From Betaproteobacteria bacterium (GTDB taxonomy: Bacteria > Pseudomonadota > Gammaproteobacteria > Burkholderiales > Rhodocyclaceae): 64,000 bases of DNA. The notes under the pieces are model-generated. The model worked only from the letters and a program-made list of their open reading frames with translations. It did not search any database and had not been told where the DNA came from. The DNA is taken from NCBI GenBank assembly GCA_020621405.1, contig JAHRYN010000002.1:186001-250000 (forward strand). The letters run 5' to 3'. The position numbers and the translations under genes were made by a program. Of this stretch, positions 44,608-55,809 are shown in pieces. Position 1 is the first letter of the stretch. Each line of letters begins with the position of its first letter.

Positions 44608-46044
44608 ATGAGCCATCCTTCGCAGCCCGAGCCGACCAAAGCCTGGTCGGGCCGTTTTTCCGAGCCCGTGTCCGAACTGGTGAAACGTTACACCGCTTCG
44701 GTATTTTTTGACCGCCGCATGTGGCGGCAGGACATCCGCGGCTCGCTCGCGCACGCGACCATGCTGGCACGCCAGGGCATCATCGCCCAGTCCGATCTGG
44801 ACGACATCCGGCGCGGCATGACTCAGATTGAGCAGGAAATCGAGGCCGGCCAGTTCGACTGGAACCTCGACGACGAGGACGTGCACCTCAATATAGAGAA
44901 GCGCCTGACCGCGCTGGTCGGCGACGCCGGCAAGCGCCTGCACACCGGGCGCAGCCGCAACGACCAAGTGGCGACCGACATCCGGCTGTGGCTGCGCGAT
45001 GCGATCGACACCATCATCGGGCTGATCCGCGAATTTCAGCTGGCCGTGCTCGACCTGGCCGAACACCACGCCGACACGCCGCTGCCCGGCTTCACCCACT
45101 TGCAGGTCGCGCAGCCGGTCACCTTCGGCCACCACCTGATGGCCTATTTCGAAATGACCCGGCGCGACGCCGAGCGCTTCGCCGACTGCCGCAAGCGGGT
45201 CAACCGCCTGCCGCTCGGCGCGGCCGCGCTGGCCGGCACGACCTTCCCGATCGACCGCGAATTCGTCGCCGCCCAGCTCGGCTTCGACGAGGTCTGCTTC
45301 AACTCGCTGGACGCCGTGTCCGACCGCGACTTCGCGATCGAATTCTGCGCCGCCGCCGCGCTGACGATGACCCACCTGTCGCGCCTGTCGGAGGAACTCA
45401 TCCTGTGGATGAGCCCGCGCGTGGGCTTCATCGACCTGGCCGACCGCTTCTGCACCGGCTCGTCGATCATGCCGCAGAAGAAGAATCCGGACGTGCCTGA
45501 GCTGGTGCGCGGCAAGACCGGGCGCGTCAACGGCAGCCTGATCGCGCTGCTGACGCTGATGAAGGGCCAGCCGCTGGCTTACAACAAGGACAACCAGGAG
45601 GACAAGGAACCGCTGTTCGACGCCGCCGACACGGTGATCGACACGCTGCGCATCTACACCGACATGATGGGCAGCCGCATCGATGAGGCCGGGAACCGGG
45701 TGTTCAACGTGCGGGTCAAGGCAGAGTCCATGCGCGCCGCGCTGCGCCAGGGTTTCGCCACCGCCACCGACCTCGCCGACTGGCTGGTCAAGCGCGGCCT
45801 GCCCTTCCGCGACGCGCACGAGGCGGTCGCCCGCGCGGTGCGTCTGGCCGAGCAGAAAGGCTGCGATGTGTCGGATCTCACGCTCGACGAGCTCAAGTCC
45901 TTCTCGCCTCTGGTCGATGACACAGTGTTCGCGGTGCTGACGGTCGAAGGTTCCCTGTCGGCCCGCAAGCACATCGGCGGCACGGCACCGGAACAGGTGC
46001 GCGCCGCCATTGCCCGCGCCCGGGCGCGGCTGGCAGCAGGCTGA
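44608..46044 (+). CDS. argH: Argininosuccinate lyase
   Basis: Cleaves argininosuccinate to arginine and fumarate. It has 478 residues. Blocks are [24 protein letters not shown], the [12 protein letters not shown] loop, [19 protein letters not shown], and the superfamily signature [12 protein letters not shown] with the catalytic serine. ATG at 44608 fits the family N-terminus. It is divergent from algZ with about 80 nt between. Confidence 0.97.
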   Translation: MSHPSQPEPTKAWSGRFSEPVSELVKRYTASVFFDRRMWRQDIRGSLAHATMLARQGIIAQSDLDDIRRGMTQIEQEIEAGQFDWNLDDEDVHLNIEKRLTALVGDAGKRLHTGRSRNDQVATDIRLWLRDAIDTIIGLIREFQLAVLDLAEHHADTPLPGFTHLQVAQPVTFGHHLMAYFEMTRRDAERFADCRKRVNRLPLGAAALAGTTFPIDREFVAAQLGFDEVCFNSLDAVSDRDFAIEFCAAAALTMTHLSRLSEELILWMSPRVGFIDLADRFCTGSSIMPQKKNPDVPELVRGKTGRVNGSLIALLTLMKGQPLAYNKDNQEDKEPLFDAADTVIDTLRIYTDMMGSRIDEAGNRVFNVRVKAESMRAALRQGFATATDLADWLVKRGLPFRDAHEAVARAVRLAEQKGCDVSDLTLDELKSFSPLVDDTVFAVLTVEGSLSARKHIGGTAPEQVRAAIARARARLAAG

Positions 46045-46124
46045 CGGAGGACCCCGCTTGGAACCGACAGGCACGATCACCGACGGACCCGCCGCCAGAA
46101 GACTGCCGACGGCCGCCCGCTGAG

Positions 46125-47444
46125 ATGGACCTGCTCGGCAAGTACCGCATCCTGCGCCTGCTCGGCGAAGGCGCAACCTCCAAGGTATTTCTCGCCCACG
46201 ACCCGTTCGGCAACCGCGAGGTGGCGATCAAGATCGTCGCACGCGGCGTCCGTGACGGCGAAGAAGGCGGCGGCGGCAAATCCGAACGCTTCCAGAAGAA
46301 GTTCTTCGTCGCCGAAGCGTCGCTGGCCGGCAAGCTCACGCACCCACACATCGTCCAGATCTTCGACGCGGTGGCCGAAGCCGACCCCGCCTACATCGTG
46401 ATGGAGTACGTGCGCGGCGGCACGCTGGAGCGGCACACGCAGCCTGAACACCTGCTGCCGGTCGGCGACGTGCTGGAAATGATCTTCAAATGCACGCGCG
46501 CGCTCGATTTCGCCTGGCGCCTCGGGGTCATCCACCGCGACCTGAAGCCGGCCAACATCATGCGGGTCGAAGAACCGCGCACCGACGGCCATCACCAGCC
46601 GGGCACCAATGTGAAGGTGTCGGACTTCGGTGCGGCGATGTCGATATCGGCCAGCGAAACCCAGGTTTCGGGCGTCGGTTCGCCGGCTTACATGAGCCCG
46701 CAGCAGATCAAGGAACACCCGCTGAACCACCAGACCGACATCTTTTCGCTCGGCGTGGTGATGTACCAACTGCTGACCGGCCAACTGCCGTTTCAGGGCA
46801 GCAACAACTACAGCATGATGTACCAGATCACGCATGCCGAGCCGGTGCCACCGTCCGAACTGCGCCCCGACCTGCCGCCGGCGCTCGACGCCATCGTGAT
46901 GCGCGCGCTGCAGAAGTCGCTCGACGACCGCTATCCGACCTGGGACGCCTTCTCCTTCGATCTGGCCGACGCCTTCCGCAGCGAATCGCTGCGCGATCAG
47001 GACAGCCGGATCGCCGACAGCGAGAAATTCAATTCGCTGCGCGGGCTGTCCTTCTTCGGCGAGTTTTCCGACGTCGAACTGTGGGAGGTCGTGCGCTTGG
47101 CCGAGTGGCACCGCGTGGCCGCCGGCCAGCCGCTGCTGCGCGAGGGTGATGCCGGCGACGGCTTCTTCATCATCGCCGAGGGTGAAGTGAAGGTGACCAA
47201 GGGGCGCAAGCTGCTCAACGTGCTGTCGGCCGGCGAATGCGTCGGCGAAATGGCTTATCTGACACCGGAGCGCGGCACCCGGGGCGCCGACGTATCCACG
47301 ATGTCGGACGCGGTGGTGATCCACCTCGCCAACAGTGCGCTGGCGCGCGCGTCCGAAGCCTGCCGGCACCGCTTCGACCGCGCCTTCCTGCGCATCCTGG
47401 TCGAGCGGCTGGCGCTGGCCAACCAGCGGCTGACCGGCGTCTGA
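46125..47444 (+). CDS. Hanks-type Ser/Thr protein kinase fused to a cyclic-nucleotide-binding domain (first of tandem pair)
   Basis: A 439-residue cytoplasmic protein with no transmembrane helix. The kinase domain (about 1-290) has the glycine loop GEGATSKVF, Lys36 (VAIK), HRDLKPAN with Asp139, DFG at 167-169 and GSPAYMSPQQ in place of the APE motif. The C-terminal cNMP-binding domain (about 310-430) has the beta-barrel core GDGFFIIAEGEVKV and GECVGEMAYL. The phosphate-binding Arg stands in TRGADV, not the usual R(T/S)A. A ligand-gated kinase is suggested. It lies 3 nt upstream of a paralogue with the same layout. Confidence 0.9.
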   Translation: MDLLGKYRILRLLGEGATSKVFLAHDPFGNREVAIKIVARGVRDGEEGGGGKSERFQKKFFVAEASLAGKLTHPHIVQIFDAVAEADPAYIVMEYVRGGTLERHTQPEHLLPVGDVLEMIFKCTRALDFAWRLGVIHRDLKPANIMRVEEPRTDGHHQPGTNVKVSDFGAAMSISASETQVSGVGSPAYMSPQQIKEHPLNHQTDIFSLGVVMYQLLTGQLPFQGSNNYSMMYQITHAEPVPPSELRPDLPPALDAIVMRALQKSLDDRYPTWDAFSFDLADAFRSESLRDQDSRIADSEKFNSLRGLSFFGEFSDVELWEVVRLAEWHRVAAGQPLLREGDAGDGFFIIAEGEVKVTKGRKLLNVLSAGECVGEMAYLTPERGTRGADVSTMSDAVVIHLANSALARASEACRHRFDRAFLRILVERLALANQRLTGV

Positions 47445-47447
47445 GCG

Positions 47448-48765
<1,318 letters not shown>

Positions 48766-48779
<14 letters not shown>

Positions 48780-49644
48780 TCTGGCGCGACGGATCGCCGC
48801 CGATCTGGGCAGCGTCCAGAACGGCGTCCACGAACTGGCGCCCGGTCGCACCCGGCGTGCGCTGAAGCTGGACACCGGAAGCGGTCCGCTGTTCGTCAAG
48901 CTGCTGCCGGCCGCCAGCGCCGACCGGTTTGCCGCAGAAGCGGATGGACTGGACATGCTGCGCAACGCCGGCAGCTTCCGCATTCCGGAAGTCCGGGCAC
49001 GGGGCTGCACCGAATCGCACGCCTGGCTGGCGCTCGAGTGGCTGGATCTGCATCCGGTCCGCACGGCGGACGAAGGCCGGGAGTTCGGCGAAGCGCTGGC
49101 GAGGCTGCACGCCATCGAAGGACCGTACTACGGTCTCACGCGTGACAACTGGCTTGGCGACAGCCGGCAGGAGAACGGCACTTCGGAATCATGGCCGCTG
49201 TTCTATGCGCAGAAACGGCTGACCCCGCAACTCGAGCGTGTGACCGCCAGCGGCCTGGGCGGGCCTCTGGTCCGCGACACCCTTGCCGTCATCGAGCGGG
49301 TACCCGCCCTGTTTCTCGACTACCGGCCGACACCGTCGCTGCTGCACGGCGACCTGTGGCACGGCAACACCGGCATCGATGCCGACGGTCGTCCGGCACT
49401 GTTCGATCCGGCCGTGCATTACGGCGACCGTGAGGCCGATTTTGCGATGACCGAGCTGTTCGGCGGCTTTCCGACGTCGATGTACACCGCCTATCTCGGC
49501 AGGGCTCCGCTGCATCACAACGCGGCGGCACGGCGCGGTCTTTACCGGCTGTATCACATACTCAACCACTACATCCTGTTCGGTAATTCCTACCTGCGTG
49601 AAGCGGAACGCACCGCAGCAAGGCTGGTCGCGGAACTGCGCTGA
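48766..49644 (+). CDS. Fructosamine-3-kinase family protein
   Basis: A 292-residue member of the fructosamine/ketosamine kinase family (protein-kinase-like fold), which repairs glycated proteins by phosphorylating sugar adducts. Signatures are LFVKLLPAASADRFAAEADGL in parts, LEWLDL, DNWLGDSRQ, the Brenner loop LLHGDLWHGNTG, LFDPAVHYGDREADFAM and LYHILNHYILFG. GTG at 48766 is preferred over ATG at 48772 because GGAGA sits at the right distance; both overlap the preceding kinase gene. Cotranscription with the two Ser/Thr kinases is likely. Confidence 0.9.
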
Positions 49645-49695
49645 CACCGCCGCCCCGGTCCTGTGTCGCAGCGCCGATATCACGCGGATCGAATT

Positions 49696-49709
49696 TGAAC
49701 GATCGTTCA
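49696..49709. promoter_or_regulatory. Palindromic operator upstream of the phasin gene
   Basis: A perfect 14-bp inverted repeat, TGAACGATCGTTCA, in the 285-nt gap upstream of the phasin gene, 64 bp upstream of the -35 box. TetR-family repressors commonly bind such TGAAC-N4-GTTCA palindromes. The cognate regulator is not in the window. Confidence 0.55.
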
Positions 49710-49773
49710 CATCCCATTGTTTCGGCAACAAAAAATTCATGACGTTTTTTGTGTGCAGTGCAACAAAAACTTC

Positions 49774-49801
49774 TTGACTTCGCTTTGACCGCCCCTATAA
49801 T
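49774..49801 (+). promoter_or_regulatory. Strong sigma-70 promoter of the phasin gene
   Basis: TTGACT (49774-49779) and a perfect TATAAT (49796-49801) are separated by 16 bp, preceded by an A/T-rich stretch that could act as an UP element. The leader to the phasin ATG is about 120 nt. Phasins are among the most abundant proteins in PHA-storing cells, which fits. Confidence 0.78.
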
Positions 49802-49930
49802 CGTGTTCATGGTGCGGCGCAATAAATATCCGGCTCCGACCAGCGCTTCACAATTTTAGGTGGCCCGTCAGCGTTTGAGGTTTGTCCGCTTCGTGGTCGC
49901 TCTTTCAATTCAATGTATGGAGATACCACC

Positions 49931-50494
49931 ATGGCCTTCACCACCGAACATTTCGCCACCGCCAACAAGAACGCCATCGAAGCCCTGCTGACGCTGGCGA
50001 ACACCGCCTTTGCCAGCACCGAGCGTCTGGCTGCCCTGAACCTGAACACCGCACGCTCGCTGCTCGAAGACAGCGTCGCGAATGCAAAGACCCTGATGGG
50101 CGCCAAGGACGTGCAGGACATCGTCGCGCTGCAAAGCGGTCTGGTTCAGCCGTCGATCGAAAAGGTCGTTGCCTACTCGCGCAGCGTCTATGAGATCGTG
50201 TCGCAAACCCAGGACGAACTGAGCAAGGTCGTCGAAGCCCAAGTCGGCGAAGTGAACAAGGCTGTCGCCACGACGCTGGATCAGGCTGCCAAGCAAGCTC
50301 CGGCCGGTTCGGATGTCGCCGTTGCCGCCGTCAAGTCGGCCATCGCCGCCGCCAACAGCGCCTACGACAGCATCACCAAGGCAACCAAGCAAGCGGTTGA
50401 AATGGCTGAAGCCAACGTCAATGCAGCAACCTCGGCCACCGTGCGTGCCGTCGGCGCCGCCAGCAACACCGCGAAGAAGAAGGCAGCTGCCTGA
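49931..50494 (+). CDS. phaP: Phasin (PHA granule-associated protein)
   Basis: A 187-residue, all-helical amphipathic protein that coats polyhydroxyalkanoate granules. The phasin_2 pattern is visible: NKNAIEALLTLANTAFASTERLAALNLNTARS, DVQDIVALQSGLVQPSIEKVVAYSRSVYEI (both in parts), then an Ala-rich helix and a basic AKKKAAA tail. GGAGAT precedes the ATG at 49931; an in-frame ATG at 49913 is less likely. The gene has a strong promoter, a palindromic operator and its own terminator, so it is a single-gene, highly expressed unit. PHA synthase is not in the window. Confidence 0.93.
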   Translation: MAFTTEHFATANKNAIEALLTLANTAFASTERLAALNLNTARSLLEDSVANAKTLMGAKDVQDIVALQSGLVQPSIEKVVAYSRSVYEIVSQTQDELSKVVEAQVGEVNKAVATTLDQAAKQAPAGSDVAVAAVKSAIAAANSAYDSITKATKQAVEMAEANVNAATSATVRAVGAASNTAKKKAAA

Positions 50495-50508
50495 TTCATC
50501 GCTGAATG

Positions 50509-50538
50509 AAAAAGCCCCGCCGAGTGCGGGGCTTTTTT
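50509..50538 (+). terminator. Rho-independent terminator of the phasin gene
   Basis: AAAAAGCCCCGC-CGAGT-GCGGGGCTTTTTTT, 15 nt after the phasin stop. It is symmetrical enough to work also for transcripts arriving from the minus strand. Confidence 0.93.
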
Positions 50539-50643
50539 TCGTCTACGGTTTCCCGACGGGCGGGCGGCGATTCGGGATTTTTCCTGGACGGAATACCCCA
50601 GACACCACCCCTAATCTGCCCTCGCCGACCATCGACGGATGAA

Positions 50644-50722
50644 TCGCGAGCATGGCTCGCTCCTACAAGAACATCCCGACACGCGCGGCTTCTGCCCTCG
50701 TAGGAGCGACCCATGGTCGCGA
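50644..50722. repeat. Inverted repeat, dispersed family (TCGCGAGCATGGCTCGCTCC type)
   Basis: Two 26-nt arms (50644-50669 and 50697-50722) are imperfect inverted copies of each other: TCGCGAGCATGGCTCGCTCC-TACAAG versus the reverse complement of CTCGTAGGAGCGACCCATGG-TCGCGA. A partial third copy (AATCGCGAGTCTTGCAGG) lies near 50763. Related sequence is at about 42.7 kb. REP/BIME-type elements look like this. No gene is seen in 50539-50802. Confidence 0.65.
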
Positions 50723-50802
50723 TCCGGGACATCAAACGGCGGCTGACGCTGAACAGGGCGTGAATCGCGAGTCTTGCAGGAATGGCGTGATCGCTCGCCG
50801 GA

Positions 50803-51558
50803 TCAGAGATCGGCAGCGTCCTCGAACGCCAGCCCGCGCTGCTGCACTTCGTGGCGTATCGCCGCCATCGCGGCCGCCACCTTCGCCGGTTCGCCCTTCG
50901 CCCCCAGTTCCAGATGCTGGCGCGGACGCTGTGCGTTGCCGAAGCTGGGCAGACTGAACACCGCCACGCCGTGATCGCGCTCGATCGCCTGCATCAGGTC
51001 GAGCAGCCGGCTCTCGTGCGCATCGAACACGAAAATCGATGCCTCGCGCCAGGCACGTGCGTGATGCAGCTCGCGATACTTCGTGTCGAGCAGCCATTCG
51101 ATCATCGGCCAGGCCATTTCCGGAAAGCCGGGCACGAAATGATGGTGGCCGCAGCTGAAGCCGGGAATGCGGTTGAACGGATTCGGAATGATGTCGCAGC
51201 CGGCCGGGAATTCGCCCAGCCGCAGCCTGTTTTCGGTCGTTTCGGCGCCGAAGCGGGCACGGATTTCGGCCTCGGCCTGCGGATGCAGCACGCAGTCGAC
51301 ACCGAGCGCTGCCGCCGCCGACTGGCGCGTGTGGTCGTCCGGCGTCACGCCGATGCCGCCACACGAGAACACGATGTCCCCGGTCGCCATCGAGCGCCTG
51401 AAGGCCTCGACCAGCCGGCTGCGCTCGTCGCCCAGATAGCTGACCCAGGCCAGCTGCAGGCCGCGCCCGGACAGCAGCGAGCGCACCTTGGAGAAATGTC
51501 CGTCCTGGCGACGACCCGACAGGATTTCGTCGCCGATGATGTAGAGGCCGATGGCCAT
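50803..51558 (-). CDS. CinA-like molybdopterin-binding-domain protein
   Basis: A 251-residue protein with the MoCF-biosynthesis (MoaB/MogA/CinA N-terminal) fold: GLYIIGDEILSGRRQDGHF at the N-terminus and VFSCGGIGVTPDDHTRQSAAAALG are characteristic. The C-terminal half (from about 150) is a family-specific extension without the CinA nicotinamide-amidase domain. Stand-alone proteins of this kind are of uncertain function, related to pterin or ADP-ribose chemistry. ATG at 51558 is preceded by AGGGAG. It is downstream of ubiD on the same strand, with about 120 nt between. Confidence 0.85.
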   Translation of the reverse strand: MAIGLYIIGDEILSGRRQDGHFSKVRSLLSGRGLQLAWVSYLGDERSRLVEAFRRSMATGDIVFSCGGIGVTPDDHTRQSAAAALGVDCVLHPQAEAEIRARFGAETTENRLRLGEFPAGCDIIPNPFNRIPGFSCGHHHFVPGFPEMAWPMIEWLLDTKYRELHHARAWREASIFVFDAHESRLLDLMQAIERDHGVAVFSLPSFGNAQRPRQHLELGAKGEPAKVAAAMAAIRHEVQQRGLAFEDAADL

Positions 51559-51678
51559 TCGATGCTCCCTGTTTGATACGGATGCGCGGACCCGTCCGGT
51601 CCGCGTGCATGGGAACCCGATTTCGACGCCGGGTTCATCGGACTGTCCGCGCAAGCCCACCGCAAAAACGCCCCGGTC

Positions 51679-53175
51679 TTACCCCAGCCCCAGTTCCGAC
51701 CACATCGCATCGACCCGTTGCTTCACGTCGGCGCTCATTTCTATCGTGCGCCCCCATTCGCGGCTGGTTTCGCCCGGCCACTTGTTGGTCGCGTCCAGCC
51801 CCATCTTCGAGCCCAGTCCGGCGACCGGACTGGCGAAGTCGAGGTAGTCGATCGGCGTATTGTCGACGATCAGCGTGTCGCGCTTCGCATCCATGCGCGT
51901 GGTGATGGCCCAGATCACTTCCTGCCAGCTGCGGATGTCCACATCCTCATCGACCACGATGATGAACTTCGTGTACATGAACTGGCGCAGGAAGCTCCAC
52001 ACACCGAACATCACGCGCTTGGCGTGCCCCGGATACTGCTTGCGCATCGCCACCACGGCGACGCGGTAGGAGCAGCCTTCCGGCGGCAGGTAGAAGTCGG
52101 TGATTTCCGGAAACTGCTTCTGCAGCAGCGGCACGAACACCTCGTTCAGCGCCAGACCGAGCATGGCCGGCTCGTCCGGCGGCTTGCCGGTATAGGTCGA
52201 GTGATAGATCGGATCGCGGCGCAGGGTCATGCGCGTGATCGTGAACACCGGGAATTCGGCCACCTCGTTGTAATAGCCGGTGTGGTCACCGAACGGCCCT
52301 TCGGGTGCGTGCTCGTACCCGGACGGATGCGTCGGGTCCGGCCGCAGTTCGCCTTCGAGCACGATTTCGGCGCCTGCCGGCACCTCCAGATCGTTGCCGA
52401 TGCACTTGACCAGTTCGGTGCGGCTGCCGCGCAGCAGGCCGGCGAACTGGTATTCGGACAGGGTGTCCGGCACCGGCGTCACCGCGCCCAGTATGGTGGC
52501 CGGATCGCAGCCCAGCACCACCGACACAGGGAAGGGCGTGCCGGGAAAGCGGCGCGCGTGGTCGCGGAAATCCAGCGCGCCGCCGCGATGGGCCAGCCAG
52601 CGCATGATCACCTTGTCGCGCGCGATCACCTGCTGACGGTAGATGCCCAGGTTCTGCCGCTTCTTGTCCGGCCCGCGCGTCACCACCAGACCCCAGGTGA
52701 TCAGCGGACCGGCGTCATCCGGCCAGCAGGTCTGCACCGGCAGGCGGCCGAGATCGACGTCATTGCCTTCCCATATGACGTCCTGGCACGGCGCCGACGA
52801 CACCCGCTTCGGCGCCATCGAGAACACCTGCTTGATCATCGGCAGCTTGTCCCAGGCGTCGCGCAGGCCTTTCGGCGGCTCCGGCTCCTTCAGCATCGAC
52901 AGCGTGCGACCGATGTCGCGCAGGGCTTCCGCCCAGCGATCGCCGCTGGCGCCCATGCCCAGCGCGACACGTCCCGGCGTGCCGAACAGATTGCCCAGCA
53001 CCGGCATGTCGAAACCCGCTGCCTTCTCGAACAGGATGGCCGGCCCCTGCGCGCGCAGCACGCGGTCGCAGATTTCGGTCATTTCCAGATCCGGCGACAC
53101 CGGCCGCGCCACGCGGCGCAGTTCGCCCATCGTTTCCAGCTGCGCGATGAAATCGCGCAAGTCCCTGTATTTCAT
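51679..53175 (-). CDS. ubiD: 3-octaprenyl-4-hydroxybenzoate carboxy-lyase UbiD
   Basis: Prenylated-FMN-dependent decarboxylase of ubiquinone synthesis. It has 498 residues. Signatures are [22 protein letters not shown] (in parts), the prFMN-binding GIYRQQVI and [12 protein letters not shown], the catalytic E..R..E-type segment [14 protein letters not shown], and the C-terminal DWALPTRMD-like region read here as [17 protein letters not shown] at 53175 matches the family start; a further in-frame ATG at 53190 adds five residues. The prFMN synthase UbiX is not in the window. Confidence 0.95.
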   Translation of the reverse strand: MKYRDLRDFIAQLETMGELRRVARPVSPDLEMTEICDRVLRAQGPAILFEKAAGFDMPVLGNLFGTPGRVALGMGASGDRWAEALRDIGRTLSMLKEPEPPKGLRDAWDKLPMIKQVFSMAPKRVSSAPCQDVIWEGNDVDLGRLPVQTCWPDDAGPLITWGLVVTRGPDKKRQNLGIYRQQVIARDKVIMRWLAHRGGALDFRDHARRFPGTPFPVSVVLGCDPATILGAVTPVPDTLSEYQFAGLLRGSRTELVKCIGNDLEVPAGAEIVLEGELRPDPTHPSGYEHAPEGPFGDHTGYYNEVAEFPVFTITRMTLRRDPIYHSTYTGKPPDEPAMLGLALNEVFVPLLQKQFPEITDFYLPPEGCSYRVAVVAMRKQYPGHAKRVMFGVWSFLRQFMYTKFIIVVDEDVDIRSWQEVIWAITTRMDAKRDTLIVDNTPIDYLDFASPVAGLGSKMGLDATNKWPGETSREWGRTIEMSADVKQRVDAMWSELGLG

Positions 53176-53361
53176 CCACGTCGTCCACATGAGTCCGGAG
53201 CCGATGGTAAGCGAGAAGACGCCGGAACAAGAAAACGCGCGTGCCCGCAGCGACAGCCGGACACGGCGGACACATGGCAGACTCCGCACACACGCCACAG
53301 ACCGGAACAATGTGCGGTGGGGCCGTTCGCCGCTGCCGCCTCCGAAAGCCTCGACACCGCC

Positions 53362-54255
53362 ATGCACGCCTGGTACGCCGACCACTTCGTCCTGCCGCTG
53401 CCCGACACGCACCGCTTCCCGATGGACAAATACCGCCGCCTGCGCGAACGCGTCGCCGCGGAACTGCCCGACGTCGTGCTGTGCGAACCACCGGCCGCAA
53501 CCGACGGGGAACTGGGCCGCGCGCATGATCCGGCCTACATTGCGCGCGTCTCCCGCGGCGAACTGAGCACGCCGGAAATCCGCGTGATCGGTTTTCCGTG
53601 GTCACCGCAGATGATCGAACGCTCGCGCCGCTCGGCCGGCGCCACGATGGCTGCGTGTCGTGCGGCGCTGCGCGACGGCATCTCGGTCAATCTGGCCGGC
53701 GGCACCCATCACGCCAAGTTCGCCAGCGGCGCCGGTTACTGCGTGTTCAACGACGCCGCGGTCGCCACCCGCATGCTGCAGGCGGAATGCGGCATCGCGC
53801 GCGTGGCCATCATCGATCTGGACGTGCATCAGGGCGACGGCACCGCCGAAATCCTCGGCCGGGCCGACGACGCATTCACGCTGTCGCTGCACGGCGAGCA
53901 CAACTTCCCGTTCCGCAAGGAACACAGCCACCTGGATGTAGCGCTGCCCGACGGCACCGGGGACCACACCTACATCGCAGCGCTCGACGACGCACTCGCC
54001 GCCATGACCCGGCGCTTCGATCCGCAGTTCGTCATCTACCTCGCCGGCGCCGACCCCTACGCCGGCGACCGGCTCGGCCGGCTCAAGCTCGGCAAGGCCG
54101 GTCTGGCCGCGCGCGACATCCGGGTGTTCGACTACTGCCAGCAACGCAACCTGCCGCTGGCCGTCGCGATGGCCGGCGGATACGCTGAAAACATCGACGA
54201 CATCGTCGACATCCACTTCGCGACGGTGGAACAGGCACTGCGCCGCAGCAGGTAG
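53362..54255 (+). CDS. Histone deacetylase family protein (class IV-like amidohydrolase)
   Basis: Zinc-dependent deacetylase of the arginase/HDAC fold, 297 residues. The catalytic His pair is in [21 protein letters not shown], zinc ligands are in [13 protein letters not shown] (Asp and His) and [12 protein letters not shown] (Asp). The terminal [10 protein letters not shown] is typical. The N-terminal [22 protein letters not shown] is characteristic of the class IV/HDAC11-like bacterial branch. Natural substrates in bacteria are usually acetylated small molecules or polyamines; here unknown. It is divergent from ubiD. Confidence 0.92.
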   Translation: MHAWYADHFVLPLPDTHRFPMDKYRRLRERVAAELPDVVLCEPPAATDGELGRAHDPAYIARVSRGELSTPEIRVIGFPWSPQMIERSRRSAGATMAACRAALRDGISVNLAGGTHHAKFASGAGYCVFNDAAVATRMLQAECGIARVAIIDLDVHQGDGTAEILGRADDAFTLSLHGEHNFPFRKEHSHLDVALPDGTGDHTYIAALDDALAAMTRRFDPQFVIYLAGADPYAGDRLGRLKLGKAGLAARDIRVFDYCQQRNLPLAVAMAGGYAENIDDIVDIHFATVEQALRRSR

Positions 54256-54451
54256 GCGGTGCCCGCCCCGCTTCCGGCCGCATCAACCCGACAGATCATT
54301 CAGACACCTCCCGAGACAGGACTCGGTCTGTCCGGCAGACAGGCGCCCTGTTTATATGACGTATGCAATAACAGTGGTACGATTCGCGCCGCCATATCAA
54401 ATGCAAAATAAATAAACCACGATTCACCTCACGAAACGGGCGGTTACCTCA

Positions 54452-55120
54452 ATGAAAACCAGTCGCTTGAACACGGTACTCCTCATAGCCACATTCTCCG
54501 GGGCTTGCGCGACCCCTTTCAGCGAAGCACCTCTGGCGACGAATTTTCCGACCACACTGCAAGCCAAGGTGCAGACGGCCGGTCACTGGAACGTCATCGC
54601 AAAGGACGTGGCCACTCAGATAACCAAGGGCTACAGCGACAACCGCCCACTGTTCGTGCGGGAAGCCGCGACGAAAACCGCGTTCGACCACGCGTTTGCC
54701 AATCAGCTGATATCGGCGCTGGTGGAACAGGGGCGCACCGTGAGCAAATCGGCCACAGGTGCCTTGGTGGTCGAGATAGAAACGCAATCGGTCAGCTTCA
54801 CTGCAAGCCGGCCGCAGTATCGGTATGCAGGCGCGGCGACCATGCTCGCCGCCGGCATCTGGACGCTCGCTGCCGTCGAGGCAACAACCGCAGGCGTCGC
54901 GACGGCGGCAGTGGCCGGGGCCGATGCCCATTCGTGGTTCAAGTCGGAATTCGCGTCGGGTTTGACGCCGAGCACTGAAATCATCGTCACGACCAGCGTC
55001 AGCGACGACAGCCGCTTCCTGATGCACGGGACGAACGTGTATTACGTGGCGGACGCCGACCGCTCGCTGTACGAAACCAGCACCTCGCTGCAGACCATCC
55101 GCGTCCGGGGAGACAACTGA
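54452..55120 (+). CDS. Putative lipoprotein of unknown function, paired with FlgO-like lipoprotein
   Basis: A 222-residue protein, not recognised. The N-terminus looks like a lipoprotein signal (NTVLLIATFSGAC, Cys19), though the -3 residue is Ser, not the usual Leu. A segment of about 30 small hydrophobic residues (126-155, AGAATMLAAGIWTLAAVEAT...) could insert in a membrane. Before it is AFDHAFANQLISALVEQGRTVSKSATGALVVEI, a pattern shared with outer-membrane lipoproteins that act on the partner gene's pathway. It ends 1 nt before the next gene, so the two are cotranscribed. The upstream 196 nt hold an AT-rich tract but no clear ribosome-binding site. Confidence 0.65.
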   Translation: MKTSRLNTVLLIATFSGACATPFSEAPLATNFPTTLQAKVQTAGHWNVIAKDVATQITKGYSDNRPLFVREAATKTAFDHAFANQLISALVEQGRTVSKSATGALVVEIETQSVSFTASRPQYRYAGAATMLAAGIWTLAAVEATTAGVATAAVAGADAHSWFKSEFASGLTPSTEIIVTTSVSDDSRFLMHGTNVYYVADADRSLYETSTSLQTIRVRGDN

Positions 55121-55121
55121 C

Positions 55122-55670
55122 ATGCGCGCATATTCACTGGCTCTGGTCTGCATAGCGGCGGTCGCGCTGTCCGCCTGTTCCACTGCCCAGAAAGCCGAAC
55201 CAACGTACGAACAGGCCGCAAACGACCGCTTCGTTCCCACCAACTACAAGGCCGCGGAAGCGTTGATTTCGCAGATCGGCCCGGTGATCGGCAGCGGCAG
55301 TCCGCTCATCATCGCGACCGTGGTCAATATCGACGCGCTCGACCAGTCCTCGACGCTGGGTCGTCTGGTGTCCGAGCACGTGTCGTCACGCTTTTCACGC
55401 GCTGGCTACCACATGGTCGAAATGAAGTTCCGGAACAGCGTCTACGTGAAGCAGAACCAGGGCGAGATGATGCTGACGCGCGAGATCAAGGACCTCGCCC
55501 AATCGCATCAGGCACGCGCAGTCATCGTCGGCACCTACGGGGCAACCGAGGAGATGGTTTTCATCAACCTGAAGGTGATCGACCCCGGAAACAACGTCGT
55601 GCTTGCGGTACAAGACTATGTATTACCGCGGGACAGCACGATGAAGGCGCTGCTGCGCAGCAGCCGCTAG
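55122..55670 (+). CDS. FlgO-family outer-membrane lipoprotein
   Basis: A 182-residue lipoprotein with a good lipobox (AAVALSAC, Cys19). The mature part fits the FlgO domain: NYKAAEALISQIG, SPLIIATVVNIDALDQSSTLGRLVSEHVSSRFSRAGYHMVEMKFR (in parts), SHQARAVIVGTYGATEEMVFINLKVIDPGNNVVLAVQDYVLP. In Vibrio, FlgO helps anchor the flagellum and supports motility; in other bacteria homologues occur without flagellar genes. None is adjacent here. It is preceded by the putative lipoprotein gene at 1 nt spacing. Confidence 0.85.
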   Translation: MRAYSLALVCIAAVALSACSTAQKAEPTYEQAANDRFVPTNYKAAEALISQIGPVIGSGSPLIIATVVNIDALDQSSTLGRLVSEHVSSRFSRAGYHMVEMKFRNSVYVKQNQGEMMLTREIKDLAQSHQARAVIVGTYGATEEMVFINLKVIDPGNNVVLAVQDYVLPRDSTMKALLRSSR

Positions 55671-55809
55671 CTATCCATCGCTTGCATCGACGCTGGTTGC
55701 TACTTCACTTATCAGCCTTGTTCGACAGCTGTTATCTTGATTAGGCAATGCCGGGTTGGGCAGGTACATTGCCCTGTCAAATCCGCTGCATCAATCCAAG
55801 GAGCGCCTC

